Source of the DNA: Pseudomonas sp. HR96
Lineage (GTDB): Bacteria; Pseudomonadota; Gammaproteobacteria; Pseudomonadales; Pseudomonadaceae
Reading direction: 5' to 3'
Length of the DNA stretch: 64,000 nt
Assembly (NCBI RefSeq): GCF_034059295.1
Contig: NZ_CP139141.1
Location: forward strand, 5,191,001-5,255,000
Shown here: one piece after another, positions 9,701 through 19,216 of the stretch
Layout: the number at the start of each line of letters is the position of its first letter
Position numbering within the stretch: position 1 is the stretch's first letter
Translations under genes and position numbers: made by a program
The notes under the pieces: model-generated
Databases searched by the model: none
The model's input: only the letters and a program-made list of their open reading frames with translations
Told to the model about the DNA's origin: nothing

Positions 9701-12700
9701 CGGAAGGGTTGAAGGGCGGCAGTGGTTTTACGTGCTGGCTGGCCGGGAATGTCGTTCGCGTCTTGCCGTCGAAGAATTCGATGCTGACGCTGCCGGGGTC
9801 TATGGAGCTATAGGGGTTATCCAACAACGCGGCGTTATCGGTATCCAAAATGTAGCGCAGGTATGCCTGTTCGAGTATGTCCACCTGGACAGGATAAATA
9901 CCCTTGGGAATAGGCCGAGTGGGCTGGGGATCTCGGAACACAGCGATCTTGTATAAAACCCGAGTTACCGAATCGGTGTAAGTCAGGCTCTGAGTTTTGG
10001 TCAACTGAATCTCAGGCGATGACAAATCGTACCTGATCCTCATGCTACTTGGTGTGCCAAAGGCCTCGGCCGAAGCTAGATAGAAAAAGCCATTGTGGCG
10101 AACCATACCGATTCGTGTCCCACCATACGGGGCGCAGTAGTACAACTGCGACGCCGCCTTCAACTCGGGGATTCGCCCGATCAGAGCGCCCAGTTCATGG
10201 CCGACCGGGTTCAGCGTGCAATCGAGCTGGCCCTGCAGCGAAAGCTTTACCTCTCCCGCAGCTCCATTGAGGTCCACCTTGACCGAGCGTACAGCTCCGT
10301 TGATGCCATAGGTTGAGCCTTGTACCACCCGATTGGCCAAGGCATTTTCCACCTGCAAACCCTGCGCGTAACGGTTGTTCACCATCACCGAGGTCGTGGT
10401 GTCCAGCTCCTGGCGCATGTATTCGATAAAGCCGCGGGCTGCGGCCGCCGTCTGGTGGGCGATGCTCATGTCCTCATGCACATACAGCAGATGGCTGTTG
10501 GCCGGCTGATTGGCGGCATAGCTGGCCTGCTTCCTGTAAAGCAGCACGGGCATGCTGGCCTGCGCCTGGAAATGACTGCAGTACAGCCCTGGCGCTTCAT
10601 TGCCGAGCTCCATCACCTGGATCGGTGCGGTCACATCGATGACGTTCGGCGTGCTCCAGTTGCCGTCATAACGCAGGTAAGCCACCTTGATTTCATGCCG
10701 GTACTGCTTCACGGTCCCGGGCTGGCCGTTGGCAGTGGGCGGCGTCACGTCCTGGCGTTCCAGCCAGCACAGATACAGGCGCGACTTGTACATCACCGGG
10801 CGGATGCAATCACCCCAAGGCTGCGGCGAGCCGCCAACCTTGCGCCAATCGCTCCAGGCATTGGCCGGCAGCTGGCCCTCGCTGTTGCGCCGGGCCTCGT
10901 CGACGCTGCGCCAGAAGAACTCGCGCGGCTCGCTCTGGTTGGCGCCGATCAAGTAGCTCTTGCCCTCGCGAGCGTCGAGGTTGTCGTGATAACCGCTGAT
11001 CACGCGCAGGTTGGCCACTTCCTCGAAGCCGGTGAGGTAGGTGTGGAAGGCGTCGCCGATGGTGTCTTCGTTGAGCTGCGACTGGCCGAGAGTCTGCAGC
11101 ATTTCGTCCATCATCTGCGTCTGGCCCAGGCGCACCGTGGGGTCGATGTAGTTCTCCGGGTAGTACAACAGCTTGGCCGCGCCGGCCCAGGTGCTGTAAC
11201 GCTGATTGTATTGTTCCCAGTCGGTGAAGAACTGCGTGGTCAAGGCCGCTTGATTCACTTCGCCTTCCGGCGCACTGAGGGTGCGCTGGATGAAGGTCTG
11301 CAGGCTGACGATGGCTTCAGCCAGGCGGGAGGTGTCGACCTGCGTCCCGTTGAGGTTGTCGGCCAGCAGGTATTGGTAAAGCTGTTCGCGAGAAGCCTGG
11401 CTGAGGATGCCAGCCCAGTGCGAGCCCAGCAGGCAGCCACTCAGGGCGGCGCTGAGCTGCAAGGCGCGGCCGCGCGCCAGGTCGGCGCTCTGTTGCGGGG
11501 TCAGCGCGGCGGCGAAAGCGTCGGCCACCTGCTGCCAGTGGGCACGAACGGCCGGGCTGTCCTGGCGGTAGTCCAGGGCGATGCAGGCGCCGAGGCTTTC
11601 CGGGGCCAGGCCGCAGGCCTGGCTAAGCGCCAACCATTGGCACGTGGCATCCACTTGCGCCCAGCTGCCGAGCCTGGACGCCTGGGCGACCTGCCCATGC
11701 TTGACGGCCTGGACGATGGCCTGCTGCACACTGGTGAGCTCGACGTGCAGCGCTTGCGCCAGCGTGTGGGCGTCCAGGGTGTCGGCGCTGAACGCGCTGA
11801 GCACTCGGTCGGCGCCCTCGCCGAGGCCCTTGAGCCAGGCAGAAAAACCCTGCAGCCCTTTGATCGACTCCAGGCTGAGCGGCAGCACGCGTGGCTCGCC
11901 GCTGACCAGCCTTGCGGGGCTGTGTACGAACAGCGCCAAGGCCTGCGGGCTGCTGCCGCTGGCTCGGTAGACCAGGCCCAGCTGGGCCAGCCAGTAGATG
12001 AAGGGAAAGGCCGACTGGGCAACGTTCTCAGGCGAGGCGAGCAGCGACCAGGTGCGCTCCAGGGTCAGCCCCGAAATGGCCAGGCCATCGCACCAGACCA
12101 GCAGCGTGCTGCCGACCTCGGCGCTGGGCAGCTGGAACGCGGCGGCGACGTGCGGCGCCAGCAACGCCAGCTTCTCTGCAGAGGTTGCTGTCGGGCGACT
12201 GGCAACGGCTTCCCTGAAGGCATTGAACAGCGCGACGGCTTCCGGAGTTTTGTGCGCAGGTGCCCCCTGGAGCATCAAGCGCAGATCCGCGACGGACCAT
12301 TGCCGCTCACGCAGCCAGTCGAGGGTGTCGCTCAGCTCGTGCAGCGTCTGGGCCCAGGCGCCCGGGCTGGCGCCTGCAGCCAGGGTAACGCCCGCCAACC
12401 CGATCAGCGCCTTGAGGTCCCCAGCGGTGAGGCCGTGCAACCGCGCCCAGCAACTGAGGGCATAAAGGCGCGACAGATAGTGCAGCGACAGCACGATCGA
12501 GGTGCTGTTGTTGAGGATCGTGACCAACGCCACCAGACCGAGCTCGTCAACCTGCAGGGCGCGCTTGAGCACGGCCTTCTCCGCCCGGTGGCTGGCGGCC
12601 TGGTTCGGGCTGACATCCACCATGACAGTGCCAGGCAAGAAAGGGCGGTCGCCGAGGACCGGTTCGTTGAAAACGCGGTCGAACTGGCTCACATCGGTGG

Positions 12701-14168
12701 CCGAGGCCGACTGGCTCAGCTCTCCGCCGGTGACTACCAGAGCGTCCTCGGCCGCCAGCTCGTCACGGCTCATGCAGCGCTGCAGCTGGAACAGCCGGGG
12801 CTCCGGCTCCGGCTCTTCGATGATCGCCCTGACGACCTCGGGCGCCAGCCCTGTGGCGCGCCAGGTGCGGATGGCCTTGTTCAGCAGCAACGCCTGGGTC
12901 GGTGGCGCGATGACTTCGATGCGAATCTGTGCAGAGGCGCTCAAGAGGGTATCGACGATGGCCTTGGCCCTGCAGCGCAACGAGAACGCACGCCCCTCCG
13001 GCAACTGGCCAGCGGCGATGGTGTATTCATAGGTGACACCTGCTTGCAAATCCGCAAACGTATATCCCGCCACCAACGAGTTGCCGCCACCGTCCAGTTG
13101 AACCGTGATCTGGACCTGTCGGGCAGCATCCCTGCTCCAGTTGAGCTGAAGCTTGTAGCTGCCATCCGTCTGTGGATACAGCCGGGCAAAATTCAGGTCG
13201 GAATCTACCGACAGGCAGCGCAGGCGGTATAACTTGGCACCCACCTGCGTCACCAGGACGCCGTTGACGTAATCGGCAGTGATCGCAGGGGCCACGCTGG
13301 CAAACTGTGCATATTCCTGGGCACTCAAGCCATAGAACCGTTGCAGGTTCTGCGGTTGCAGGAACGACTCCGGGGCCACCTCGCCGAAATTCTTCTTGTA
13401 GCTCTGCGAATTCAAGGGCTCATTGAGGATTTCCCGCAATGCGGGTGAGATAGCGCAGGTCATGCCCGCCCGGGCTGTGGCGCCGAACAGGCGGGCGACC
13501 AGCGGGTTGGCGTCCAGGTGCCGGTCGCCGTCCAGCAAACCCCAGGCCTGCTGCAAGCGCCCATGGGCGTCGTGCCAGGGCGTACCGGCGCTGCTGCGGT
13601 CGGTGTACAGGTGCTCGAGGACGGCGCTGTCGCTGTCCTTGTCCAGCACGCTGCGCGCCTGGGCCATCAGCACCTCGTTGCTCAGGCTCAGCGCGGGCAC
13701 CACGGCAGTCATGTTGCGCGTATCGAGGGTCAGCTGCTGCAAGTCTGGCCGGCGCTGGTCCAGGTGCCAGGGGGACTGCTCGGGGTACAGCTGGCGGGCG
13801 TTGCGGTACAAGGCGGTCAGGTAGGCGGCCGGGGAGAACATCGAGGACACCGAACCTGGGGTGGTATAGCGGCTGGCGCGGTTGCCGAACTGGCTTTCAT
13901 AGTCACGCAGCGCGCCGGGGGCCGCCTGGATGCCCAGGCTCGGCAGGTTGCTCAGCAACGGCGAGGCACGGGTCACCAGGCACTTTTCATGGATCAGTGC
14001 GGCATCCCGAACTTCAGCGGCGTGTCGGTACAACTCTCCGGCCTCGCTGGAAAGCAGCTCATGTTGCTGGTGGAAGATTTCCGGAGCCTCCTGCAAAGGC
14101 TCTACCGAAGTTTGCAAAGCCGCCTTCTCGGACAACTTTTGGATCCGCGAATAAGTATCAAGGCTCAT
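6750..14168 (-). CDS. tcdA: TcA component of Tc (ABC) toxin, pore-forming/translocation subunit
   Basis: The large A subunit, 2472 aa, near the 2516 aa of P. luminescens TcdA1. In the family it forms a bell-shaped pentamer that binds the host cell and injects the TcC effector. The first 200 residues match the VRP1/SpvA-like N-terminus (TTPGSVSSMFSPAAYLTALY). A beta-rich insert at about residues 300-420 resembles the small receptor-binding domain known in TcdA1. YYPENYIDPTVRLGQTQ near residue 1000 is the ABC-toxin N-terminal/neuraminidase-like region signature. A Gly/Ala-rich hydrophobic stretch (GLASGGMQFGSIANAVG, about residues 2105-2140) corresponds to the pore segment. The end, IILHIDYTIAP, matches the TcB-binding C-terminus. 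The ATG at 14168 is preceded by AAGGGA. It is the first gene of the tcA-tcB-tcC operon, and I see no frameshift. Confidence 0.94.
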   Translation of the reverse strand: MSLDTYSRIQKLSEKAALQTSVEPLQEAPEIFHQQHELLSSEAGELYRHAAEVRDAALIHEKCLVTRASPLLSNLPSLGIQAAPGALRDYESQFGNRASRYTTPGSVSSMFSPAAYLTALYRNARQLYPEQSPWHLDQRRPDLQQLTLDTRNMTAVVPALSLSNEVLMAQARSVLDKDSDSAVLEHLYTDRSSAGTPWHDAHGRLQQAWGLLDGDRHLDANPLVARLFGATARAGMTCAISPALREILNEPLNSQSYKKNFGEVAPESFLQPQNLQRFYGLSAQEYAQFASVAPAITADYVNGVLVTQVGAKLYRLRCLSVDSDLNFARLYPQTDGSYKLQLNWSRDAARQVQITVQLDGGGNSLVAGYTFADLQAGVTYEYTIAAGQLPEGRAFSLRCRAKAIVDTLLSASAQIRIEVIAPPTQALLLNKAIRTWRATGLAPEVVRAIIEEPEPEPRLFQLQRCMSRDELAAEDALVVTGGELSQSASATDVSQFDRVFNEPVLGDRPFLPGTVMVDVSPNQAASHRAEKAVLKRALQVDELGLVALVTILNNSTSIVLSLHYLSRLYALSCWARLHGLTAGDLKALIGLAGVTLAAGASPGAWAQTLHELSDTLDWLRERQWSVADLRLMLQGAPAHKTPEAVALFNAFREAVASRPTATSAEKLALLAPHVAAAFQLPSAEVGSTLLVWCDGLAISGLTLERTWSLLASPENVAQSAFPFIYWLAQLGLVYRASGSSPQALALFVHSPARLVSGEPRVLPLSLESIKGLQGFSAWLKGLGEGADRVLSAFSADTLDAHTLAQALHVELTSVQQAIVQAVKHGQVAQASRLGSWAQVDATCQWLALSQACGLAPESLGACIALDYRQDSPAVRAHWQQVADAFAAALTPQQSADLARGRALQLSAALSGCLLGSHWAGILSQASREQLYQYLLADNLNGTQVDTSRLAEAIVSLQTFIQRTLSAPEGEVNQAALTTQFFTDWEQYNQRYSTWAGAAKLLYYPENYIDPTVRLGQTQMMDEMLQTLGQSQLNEDTIGDAFHTYLTGFEEVANLRVISGYHDNLDAREGKSYLIGANQSEPREFFWRSVDEARRNSEGQLPANAWSDWRKVGGSPQPWGDCIRPVMYKSRLYLCWLERQDVTPPTANGQPGTVKQYRHEIKVAYLRYDGNWSTPNVIDVTAPIQVMELGNEAPGLYCSHFQAQASMPVLLYRKQASYAANQPANSHLLYVHEDMSIAHQTAAAARGFIEYMRQELDTTTSVMVNNRYAQGLQVENALANRVVQGSTYGINGAVRSVKVDLNGAAGEVKLSLQGQLDCTLNPVGHELGALIGRIPELKAASQLYYCAPYGGTRIGMVRHNGFFYLASAEAFGTPSSMRIRYDLSSPEIQLTKTQSLTYTDSVTRVLYKIAVFRDPQPTRPIPKGIYPVQVDILEQAYLRYILDTDNAALLDNPYSSIDPGSVSIEFFDGKTRTTFPASQHVKPLPPFNPSGTMSYVFPDLADIPVRKDWGGRNELLLDVAFKVGGADYARYTLRLYRSAQDPQNVIRLGTTSEHAQYMELGPYRTRLNTLFARQLVERAGAGIDTILSYETQQIKEPKLGQGFYTTLTLPKYKPSVHGDEPWVKIYYTYFYANNDAFPIWSGRLSPDELTQVTLFVPRPAKGWAQTHTAHLQVAYKKAANTAVSGRSVMFAYNPATDTAVVTRPGSSALSKDIVENVTLRDSLPMDFGGANALYFWELFYYTPMMMAQRLLQEQQFDLAARWLRYVWDPTGYVVRGQKEQRYWNVRPLQEDTRWNDAPLRAVDPDAVAQNDPMHYKVATFMRGLDLLLARGDAAYRRLERDTLTEAKVWYSQALNLLGEQAYIEADRGWSAPTLSQAGSQAAAARHLEVLCLLCDGRAGDLKAMAPTSAIEFLPEVNDVMQGYWLTLRQRLFNLRHNLTLDGQPLQLPLFAKPVDPKALLNAAVAAQSGAGAGLAPVELPLWRFEPMLASARDLVSRLIQFGAALQGVLERKDAESLNALLQNHGLELMGSSLRLQENLGQELEAERTLLHGALAGARQRLESYTRVYDENVNAGEQAALLLAGTSKALTVTGKAAHMTAAALDVAPNIFGLASGGMQFGSIANAVGIGVTLTAEAALATSGQMLQVEAFRRRRQDWERQRDIAQHDVEHVEAQLAALDVRCESARLQAGYLKTQQRQLRVGLDFLQSKFTNQALYSWMRGRLASIYFQFYDIAASRCLMAERAWQWQSGETRTFIKGGGWQGTWAGLTCGEGLMLNLAQLEAAHIKSARRALEVTRTVSLGELYRSDRLPQAQRFELAAAVAAMVEGRQTEAGTVANGLRLESGELIARVNLPDLAIATDYPAGLGGRRRVKQIRVSLPALLGPYQNLQAVLGYTGGQPLPPGCERMAISQGLNDSGLFQPGADDGRWLPFEGADVADGGLALRFAHARGKQLEVLKTLSDIILHIDYTIAP

Positions 14169-14299
14169 CTCATCATCCCTTCAAGTCAGGAGCCGACGCA
14201 GCGGCTCAGTCAACGCTGGTTTCAGCGTGGACCCACACTAACGGGCACTGCCGAGCCGCCACGAGAAAAGTCCAGTTTCCGACTCCGGCTGAACAATTA

Positions 14300-14953
14300 T
14301 CAATAAGCCGCCGGCATCTTCCTGGCGATACCCATTAGATAGCCGGCATCAATATCGATATAGCCTCCCTCTTTCAGAGACTTCATGATGGCCAAGGCAT
14401 GAGAGCGTGAGATACCGGTAGTGTCGACAACATAGGAAATGGCTGAGAGGCGAAAGCGAATCGACTCAGGTAGTTTACTCATCCGTTCAAGTGCCGTTCT
14501 TATTTTGCGGTAGCTGTCATTGCCGCATTGATCCAGCCACATGTTAGTGATGGTTCGGCTGTTGAACGAGGCGAACTCGAGGACTCCGGCCAGCAGGCGC
14601 TCGCTGTCGGCGGATTCGCGCACCAGGCGCATGGGCACCTCGTAGTAGGTCGAGCTGATCATTACCTCGCAACGGCTGGTGGCGCCTGGATAGTCCCTGG
14701 GCGGACGGTCCAGCCAGAGCATGCCGCCGGGCACCAGCACGCCCAGGGTCTTGCGCTGGTCTACCAGCAGACGCCACACCCCCTCCTCGAGCAGCAGGAG
14801 GGTGCTCTCGCAGGCGGCATGGATGACCGCACCACTTTGCGCCACTTTGAGATCCGTGTTAGTTCGGATCCACCGCAAAAGTTCACTGTACGCGCTCGAC
14901 GCGCAGAACTTTTCTACGCCGGAGCTGAAACCGACCAGACAGGTATCTTTCAT
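14300..14953 (-). CDS. Crp/IprA-like winged-helix transcriptional regulator next to the Tc locus
   Basis: A 217-aa protein. Its N-terminal part (about residues 1-120) has the alternating pattern of a degenerate cyclic-nucleotide-binding-like beta fold (ACESTLLLLEEG, TLGVLVPGGMLWL). Its C-terminus has a winged helix-turn-helix, with TTGISRSHALAIMKSLKEGG as a plausible recognition unit. This arrangement resembles the IprA/YaiV and Crp/Fnr-like regulators, although residues for cAMP or Fe-S binding are not recognisable. I chose ATG 14953 because AAGGAGA sits 7 bases upstream; the in-frame GTG at 14959 abuts that site and is too close. It is transcribed in the same direction as tcA, 131 bases upstream of it, so it is a natural candidate to control the toxin operon. 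That link is inference. Confidence 0.6.
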   Translation of the reverse strand: MKDTCLVGFSSGVEKFCASSAYSELLRWIRTNTDLKVAQSGAVIHAACESTLLLLEEGVWRLLVDQRKTLGVLVPGGMLWLDRPPRDYPGATSRCEVMISSTYYEVPMRLVRESADSERLLAGVLEFASFNSRTITNMWLDQCGNDSYRKIRTALERMSKLPESIRFRLSAISYVVDTTGISRSHALAIMKSLKEGGYIDIDAGYLMGIARKMPAAY

Positions 14954-15272
14954 TGTCACTCTCCTTGGATGGATCAGTGACCCCGCGCTCAGCCGAATCC
15001 GCTACCGCCTGCAAAAATCAGACAATACCGTAGACGATCCGCTGTGACGTTCGGTGTAACACTTCTATCCATCATCGCTATCACTGGATACTCGATTAGT
15101 GCATTTTTCATACAGTCCTACTTGAGACCATCGCCCGCTAAACTTCCTGTTACTACCGCAATAGTCACAGCTCCCTACGAAAGCAAAAAACAATTGTACA
15201 GGCAACGCCGGGTCTGAATACAGACTCGAAATTACCCTCAATATCAAGATGTTATTGGTAACCATAAGAAGC
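14954..15272. other. AT-richer intergenic region between Tc regulator and livF
   Basis: This gap of about 320 bases is visibly less GC-rich than its surroundings. It must hold the promoter of the regulator at 14300-14953, but I could not assign a convincing -35/-10 pair. A 69-codon open frame on the minus strand (15065-15274) has no recognisable domain or clear ribosome site, so I do not call it a gene. The region marks the edge between the accessory Tc locus and the core liv operon. Confidence 0.5.
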
Positions 15273-15305
15273 AAAAAAGCCCGGAAGCGGGAGCGTCCGG
15301 GCTTT
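15273..15305 (-). terminator. intrinsic terminator of the liv/bra operon
   Basis: A perfect 10-bp stem (AAAGCCCGGA / TCCGGGCTTT, 15276-15285 with 15296-15305) with a 10-base loop is followed on the minus strand by a run of T. It lies just beyond the livF stop and is a classic Rho-independent terminator for the leftward operon. Confidence 0.9.
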
Positions 15306-15322
15306 GGTTGTAACCTCGGGGG

Positions 15323-16039
15323 TCAATGGCCGCCGAGATAGGCGTTGCGTACTTCGTCGTTGCTGAGCAGTTCCTGGCCGGTGCCGGTCAGACGAATCTC
15401 GCCGTTGACCATCACGTAGGCACGATCGGACAACCTGAGCGCGTGGTTGGCGTTCTGCTCCACCAGGAAGATGGTCATGCCGCTCTGCGCCAGCTCGCGC
15501 AGGGTCGAGAAGATCATCTTCACCACGATCGGCGCCAGGCCCAGCGACGGCTCGTCGAGCAGCAGCAGCTTTGGCCGGCTCATCAGCGCGCGGGCGATGG
15601 CCAGCATCTGCTGTTCGCCCCCGGACATGGTCATGGCGCGCTGGTTGCGGCGCTCCTTGAGCCGCGGGAACAGCTCGAACATGCGCTGCATGTCCTCGCC
15701 CGAGTGCTTGTCGCCAATGGGGATGGTACCCATCATCAGGTTCTCTTCCACCGACATGTCCGGAAATACCCGCCGCCCTTCCGGCGACTGGGCGATACCA
15801 TTGGAAGCAATGTAGTGCGAAGACTTCTGGGTGATATCGGTGCCCTGGTAGATGATCTGCCCGGCACTGGCGCGCGGCTGGCCGAAGATCGACATCAGCA
15901 GGGTCGACTTGCCGGCACCGTTGGAGCCGATCAGGCTCACGGTCTCGCCCTCGTTGATGTGCAGCGAGACCTTCTTCAAGGCCTGGATAGGCCCGTAGTG
16001 AACGTCGATATCCTTCATTTCGAGGATGGGGGCAGTCAT
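15323..16039 (-). CDS. livF: High-affinity branched-chain amino acid ABC transporter, ATPase LivF
   Basis: A 238-aa cytoplasmic ATPase subunit that powers leucine, isoleucine and valine uptake together with LivG. The Walker A motif GSNGAGKS is at residues 38-45, the signature MSGGE at 138-142 and Walker B LLLLDEP at 158-164, all intact. It is the last gene of the braC-livH-livM-livG-livF order and overlaps the end of livG by 4 bases (ATGA). Pseudomonas literature also names it braG. The terminator at 15273-15305 ends the operon. Confidence 0.96.
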   Translation of the reverse strand: MTAPILEMKDIDVHYGPIQALKKVSLHINEGETVSLIGSNGAGKSTLLMSIFGQPRASAGQIIYQGTDITQKSSHYIASNGIAQSPEGRRVFPDMSVEENLMMGTIPIGDKHSGEDMQRMFELFPRLKERRNQRAMTMSGGEQQMLAIARALMSRPKLLLLDEPSLGLAPIVVKMIFSTLRELAQSGMTIFLVEQNANHALRLSDRAYVMVNGEIRLTGTGQELLSNDEVRNAYLGGH

Positions 16040-16911
16040 ACCAGCTCCTCTTCATCGGCGCCCAGGTAGGCGGCGATCACTTTCGGGTCGTTGCGGATCT
16101 GCTCGGGCTTGCCAGCGGCGATCACGTTGCCGTGGTCGAGCACCACGATGTCGTCGGAGATGCTCATGACCATGCCCATGTCATGTTCGATCAGCACCAC
16201 GGTCATGTCGTGCTGGTCGCGCAGCAGGCGAATCATGCCACTGAGCGCTTCGGTTTCCTGCGGGTTGAGGCCGGCGGCGGGCTCGTCCAGGCAGATCACC
16301 TGCGGGCGCGTGCACATGGCCCGGGCGATTTCCAGGCGGCGCTGCTGGCCGTAGGACAGCTCCCCGGCCAAGCGGTTGGCGCAGTCCACCAGGTCGACCA
16401 CTTCGAGCCAGTAGAACGCGGTGTTCATCGCGTCTTCCTCGGCCTTGCGGTAACCGCGGGTATTGAGGATGCCGGCCAGCATGTTGCGGTTGACCCACAT
16501 GTGCTGGGCCACCAGCAGGTTCTCCACCACCGACATTTCCTTGAACAGGCGAATGTTCTGGAACGTCCGCGCCATGCCGGCACGGTTGACCAGGTGGGTA
16601 CCGCCGAACATCTTGTAGTAGAGCCGGTTGAGAAAGCGCTTGGGCGAGACGAAATCGTTCACCTGGAACGACTCGCCGAGCAGCTTGATGACATTGGTGC
16701 TGTTGCCGCGGGCATTGAGCTGGATGCGCCCGCCGGTGGCCTTGTAGAAGCCGGTCAGGCAGTTGAACACGGTGGTCTTGCCGGCACCGTTCGGGCCGAT
16801 CAGGGCGAAGATCGAGTTGCGTCGTACCTGCAGGCTGACATCGCTCAAGGCCTTGATGCCACCGAAGTGCATCATCAGGTGTTCAACCGAAAGGATCACG
16901 TCGTCGCTCAT
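16036..16911 (-). CDS. livG: High-affinity branched-chain amino acid ABC transporter, ATPase LivG
   Basis: A 291-aa ATPase partner of LivF (braF in older Pseudomonas naming). Walker A GPNGAGKT is at residues 39-46, a LSYGQQRR signature variant follows, and the Walker B is VICLDEPAAGLNP. The insert between Walker A and the signature (about residues 55-150) is the longer one characteristic of LivG as opposed to LivF. Its start overlaps the livM stop by 4 bases and its stop overlaps the livF start, so the ATPases and the permease are translationally coupled. Confidence 0.96.
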   Translation of the reverse strand: MSDDVILSVEHLMMHFGGIKALSDVSLQVRRNSIFALIGPNGAGKTTVFNCLTGFYKATGGRIQLNARGNSTNVIKLLGESFQVNDFVSPKRFLNRLYYKMFGGTHLVNRAGMARTFQNIRLFKEMSVVENLLVAQHMWVNRNMLAGILNTRGYRKAEEDAMNTAFYWLEVVDLVDCANRLAGELSYGQQRRLEIARAMCTRPQVICLDEPAAGLNPQETEALSGMIRLLRDQHDMTVVLIEHDMGMVMSISDDIVVLDHGNVIAAGKPEQIRNDPKVIAAYLGADEEELV

Positions 16912-18191
16912 GGCGCCACTCCCTTGCGTGGGGTCACACCGGTACGGCTGACGCGAATCAAGCCGCGGGGACGCCAGATCATCATCAATACCATCAACAC
17001 GCCGAACAGCAGCACGCGGTACTCGGCAAAGCTGCGCAACAGTTCAGGAGCCACGGTCAGCACGAACGCGGCGATCACCACACCCACGGTCGAACCCATG
17101 CCGCCGAGCACGACGATGGCGAGGATCAGCGCCGATTCGAAGAAGGTGAACGAGGTCGGGTTGACGAAGCCCTGGTAGCTGGCGAAGAACACCCCGGCCA
17201 GGCCTGCCGTGGAAGCGCCCAGGGTGAAGGCCGAGAGCTTGACCAGCACATGGTTCAGGCCCATCGAGCGGCAGGCGATCTCGTCTTCGCGCAAGGCCTC
17301 CCAGGCGCGGCCGACCGGCATGCGGGTCAGGCGGTGCTTGATGTAGAGCACGGCCAACACCACCAGGAACAGCACGCCATAGATGAAGATGAATTTCAGG
17401 TCCGGGTTGTATTCGAAGCCGAAGTACTCGTGGATCGGCACCCCGCCGTCCTTGGCCCGGCGGCCGAATTCCAGGCCGAAGAACGTGGGCGAAGGCACCG
17501 GCACCCCGTTCGGGCCGCCGGTAAAGGACACCCAGTTGGTCAGCACCAGGCGGATGATCTCGCCAAAACCCAAGGTCACGATGGCCAGGTAGTCACCGTG
17601 CATGCGCAACACCGGAAAGCCCAGGATGCAGCCCGCCAGCGCTGCAGCGATGGCCGAGAGGGGCAACGCCGACCAGAACCCCAGCCCGAGGTACTGGTAA
17701 CCCAGCGCCAGGCCATAGGCACCGATGGCATAGAACGCCACGTAGCCGAGGTCGAGCAGGCCGGCCAGGCCGACCACGATGTTCAGGCCCAGGCCCAGCA
17801 GCACGTAGATCAGGCCGAGGATGACCACGGTGAGCAGGTACTTGTTGGCGAACACCGGGAACACGATGGCGATGACGATCAGCGCCGGGATGATGAAGCG
17901 CAGCTGCGACTTGTGGTTGGGCGCCAGCACGTGCACGCCGGAGCCGGCGCTTTCGAAGCGATGGGACATGGCCTGGCCGCGAGGCGTCTGCAGGAACAGG
18001 CTGAGCAGCAGGCGGCCGATCATCACCACCAGCACCAGCCAGGCGACGCGGGTCGGTTGCAGGTTGAAGCCGTAGCCGTCGAGGACGATGCCGACGATGG
18101 GGCCGAACACGATCAGCGCCAGCAGGCCGGCGATGACCATGTCGATCAGGCTTTTCTTGATATCGATGGGTTTGTTCAGGGCAGCGGACAT
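16908..18191 (-). CDS. livM: High-affinity branched-chain amino acid ABC transporter permease LivM
   Basis: A 427-aa inner-membrane permease (braE). The start MSAALNKPIDIKKS at ATG 18191 is chosen because the frame continues upstream only as antisense-like sequence overlapping livH and lacks a permease character there. About ten hydrophobic segments are seen, from LLALIVFGPIVGIVL to VVIAAFVLTVAPELL. The inner-membrane EAA-like loop GRAWEALREDEIACRSMGLN, which contacts the ATPases, is present in the second half. It lies 2 bases after livH and overlaps livG by 4 bases. Confidence 0.95.
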   Translation of the reverse strand: MSAALNKPIDIKKSLIDMVIAGLLALIVFGPIVGIVLDGYGFNLQPTRVAWLVLVVMIGRLLLSLFLQTPRGQAMSHRFESAGSGVHVLAPNHKSQLRFIIPALIVIAIVFPVFANKYLLTVVILGLIYVLLGLGLNIVVGLAGLLDLGYVAFYAIGAYGLALGYQYLGLGFWSALPLSAIAAALAGCILGFPVLRMHGDYLAIVTLGFGEIIRLVLTNWVSFTGGPNGVPVPSPTFFGLEFGRRAKDGGVPIHEYFGFEYNPDLKFIFIYGVLFLVVLAVLYIKHRLTRMPVGRAWEALREDEIACRSMGLNHVLVKLSAFTLGASTAGLAGVFFASYQGFVNPTSFTFFESALILAIVVLGGMGSTVGVVIAAFVLTVAPELLRSFAEYRVLLFGVLMVLMMIWRPRGLIRVSRTGVTPRKGVAP

Positions 18192-18193
18192 AC

Positions 18194-19108
<915 letters not shown>

Positions 19109-19216
19109 CTATGCACTCTCGTGAACGTCGGTCATCACCCACCCGCTCCCGGCGCCCAGTCAAGCCTGGCCGCGGGTACGGGAAGGTGAATGAGAAAACT
19201 GACGGGCGACGCCGCG

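Noticed and set aside
15065..15274. A 69-codon frame in the AT-rich gap
   Set aside because: It has no clear ribosome site, overlaps the liv terminator arm, and shows no domain or coding bias I could judge.
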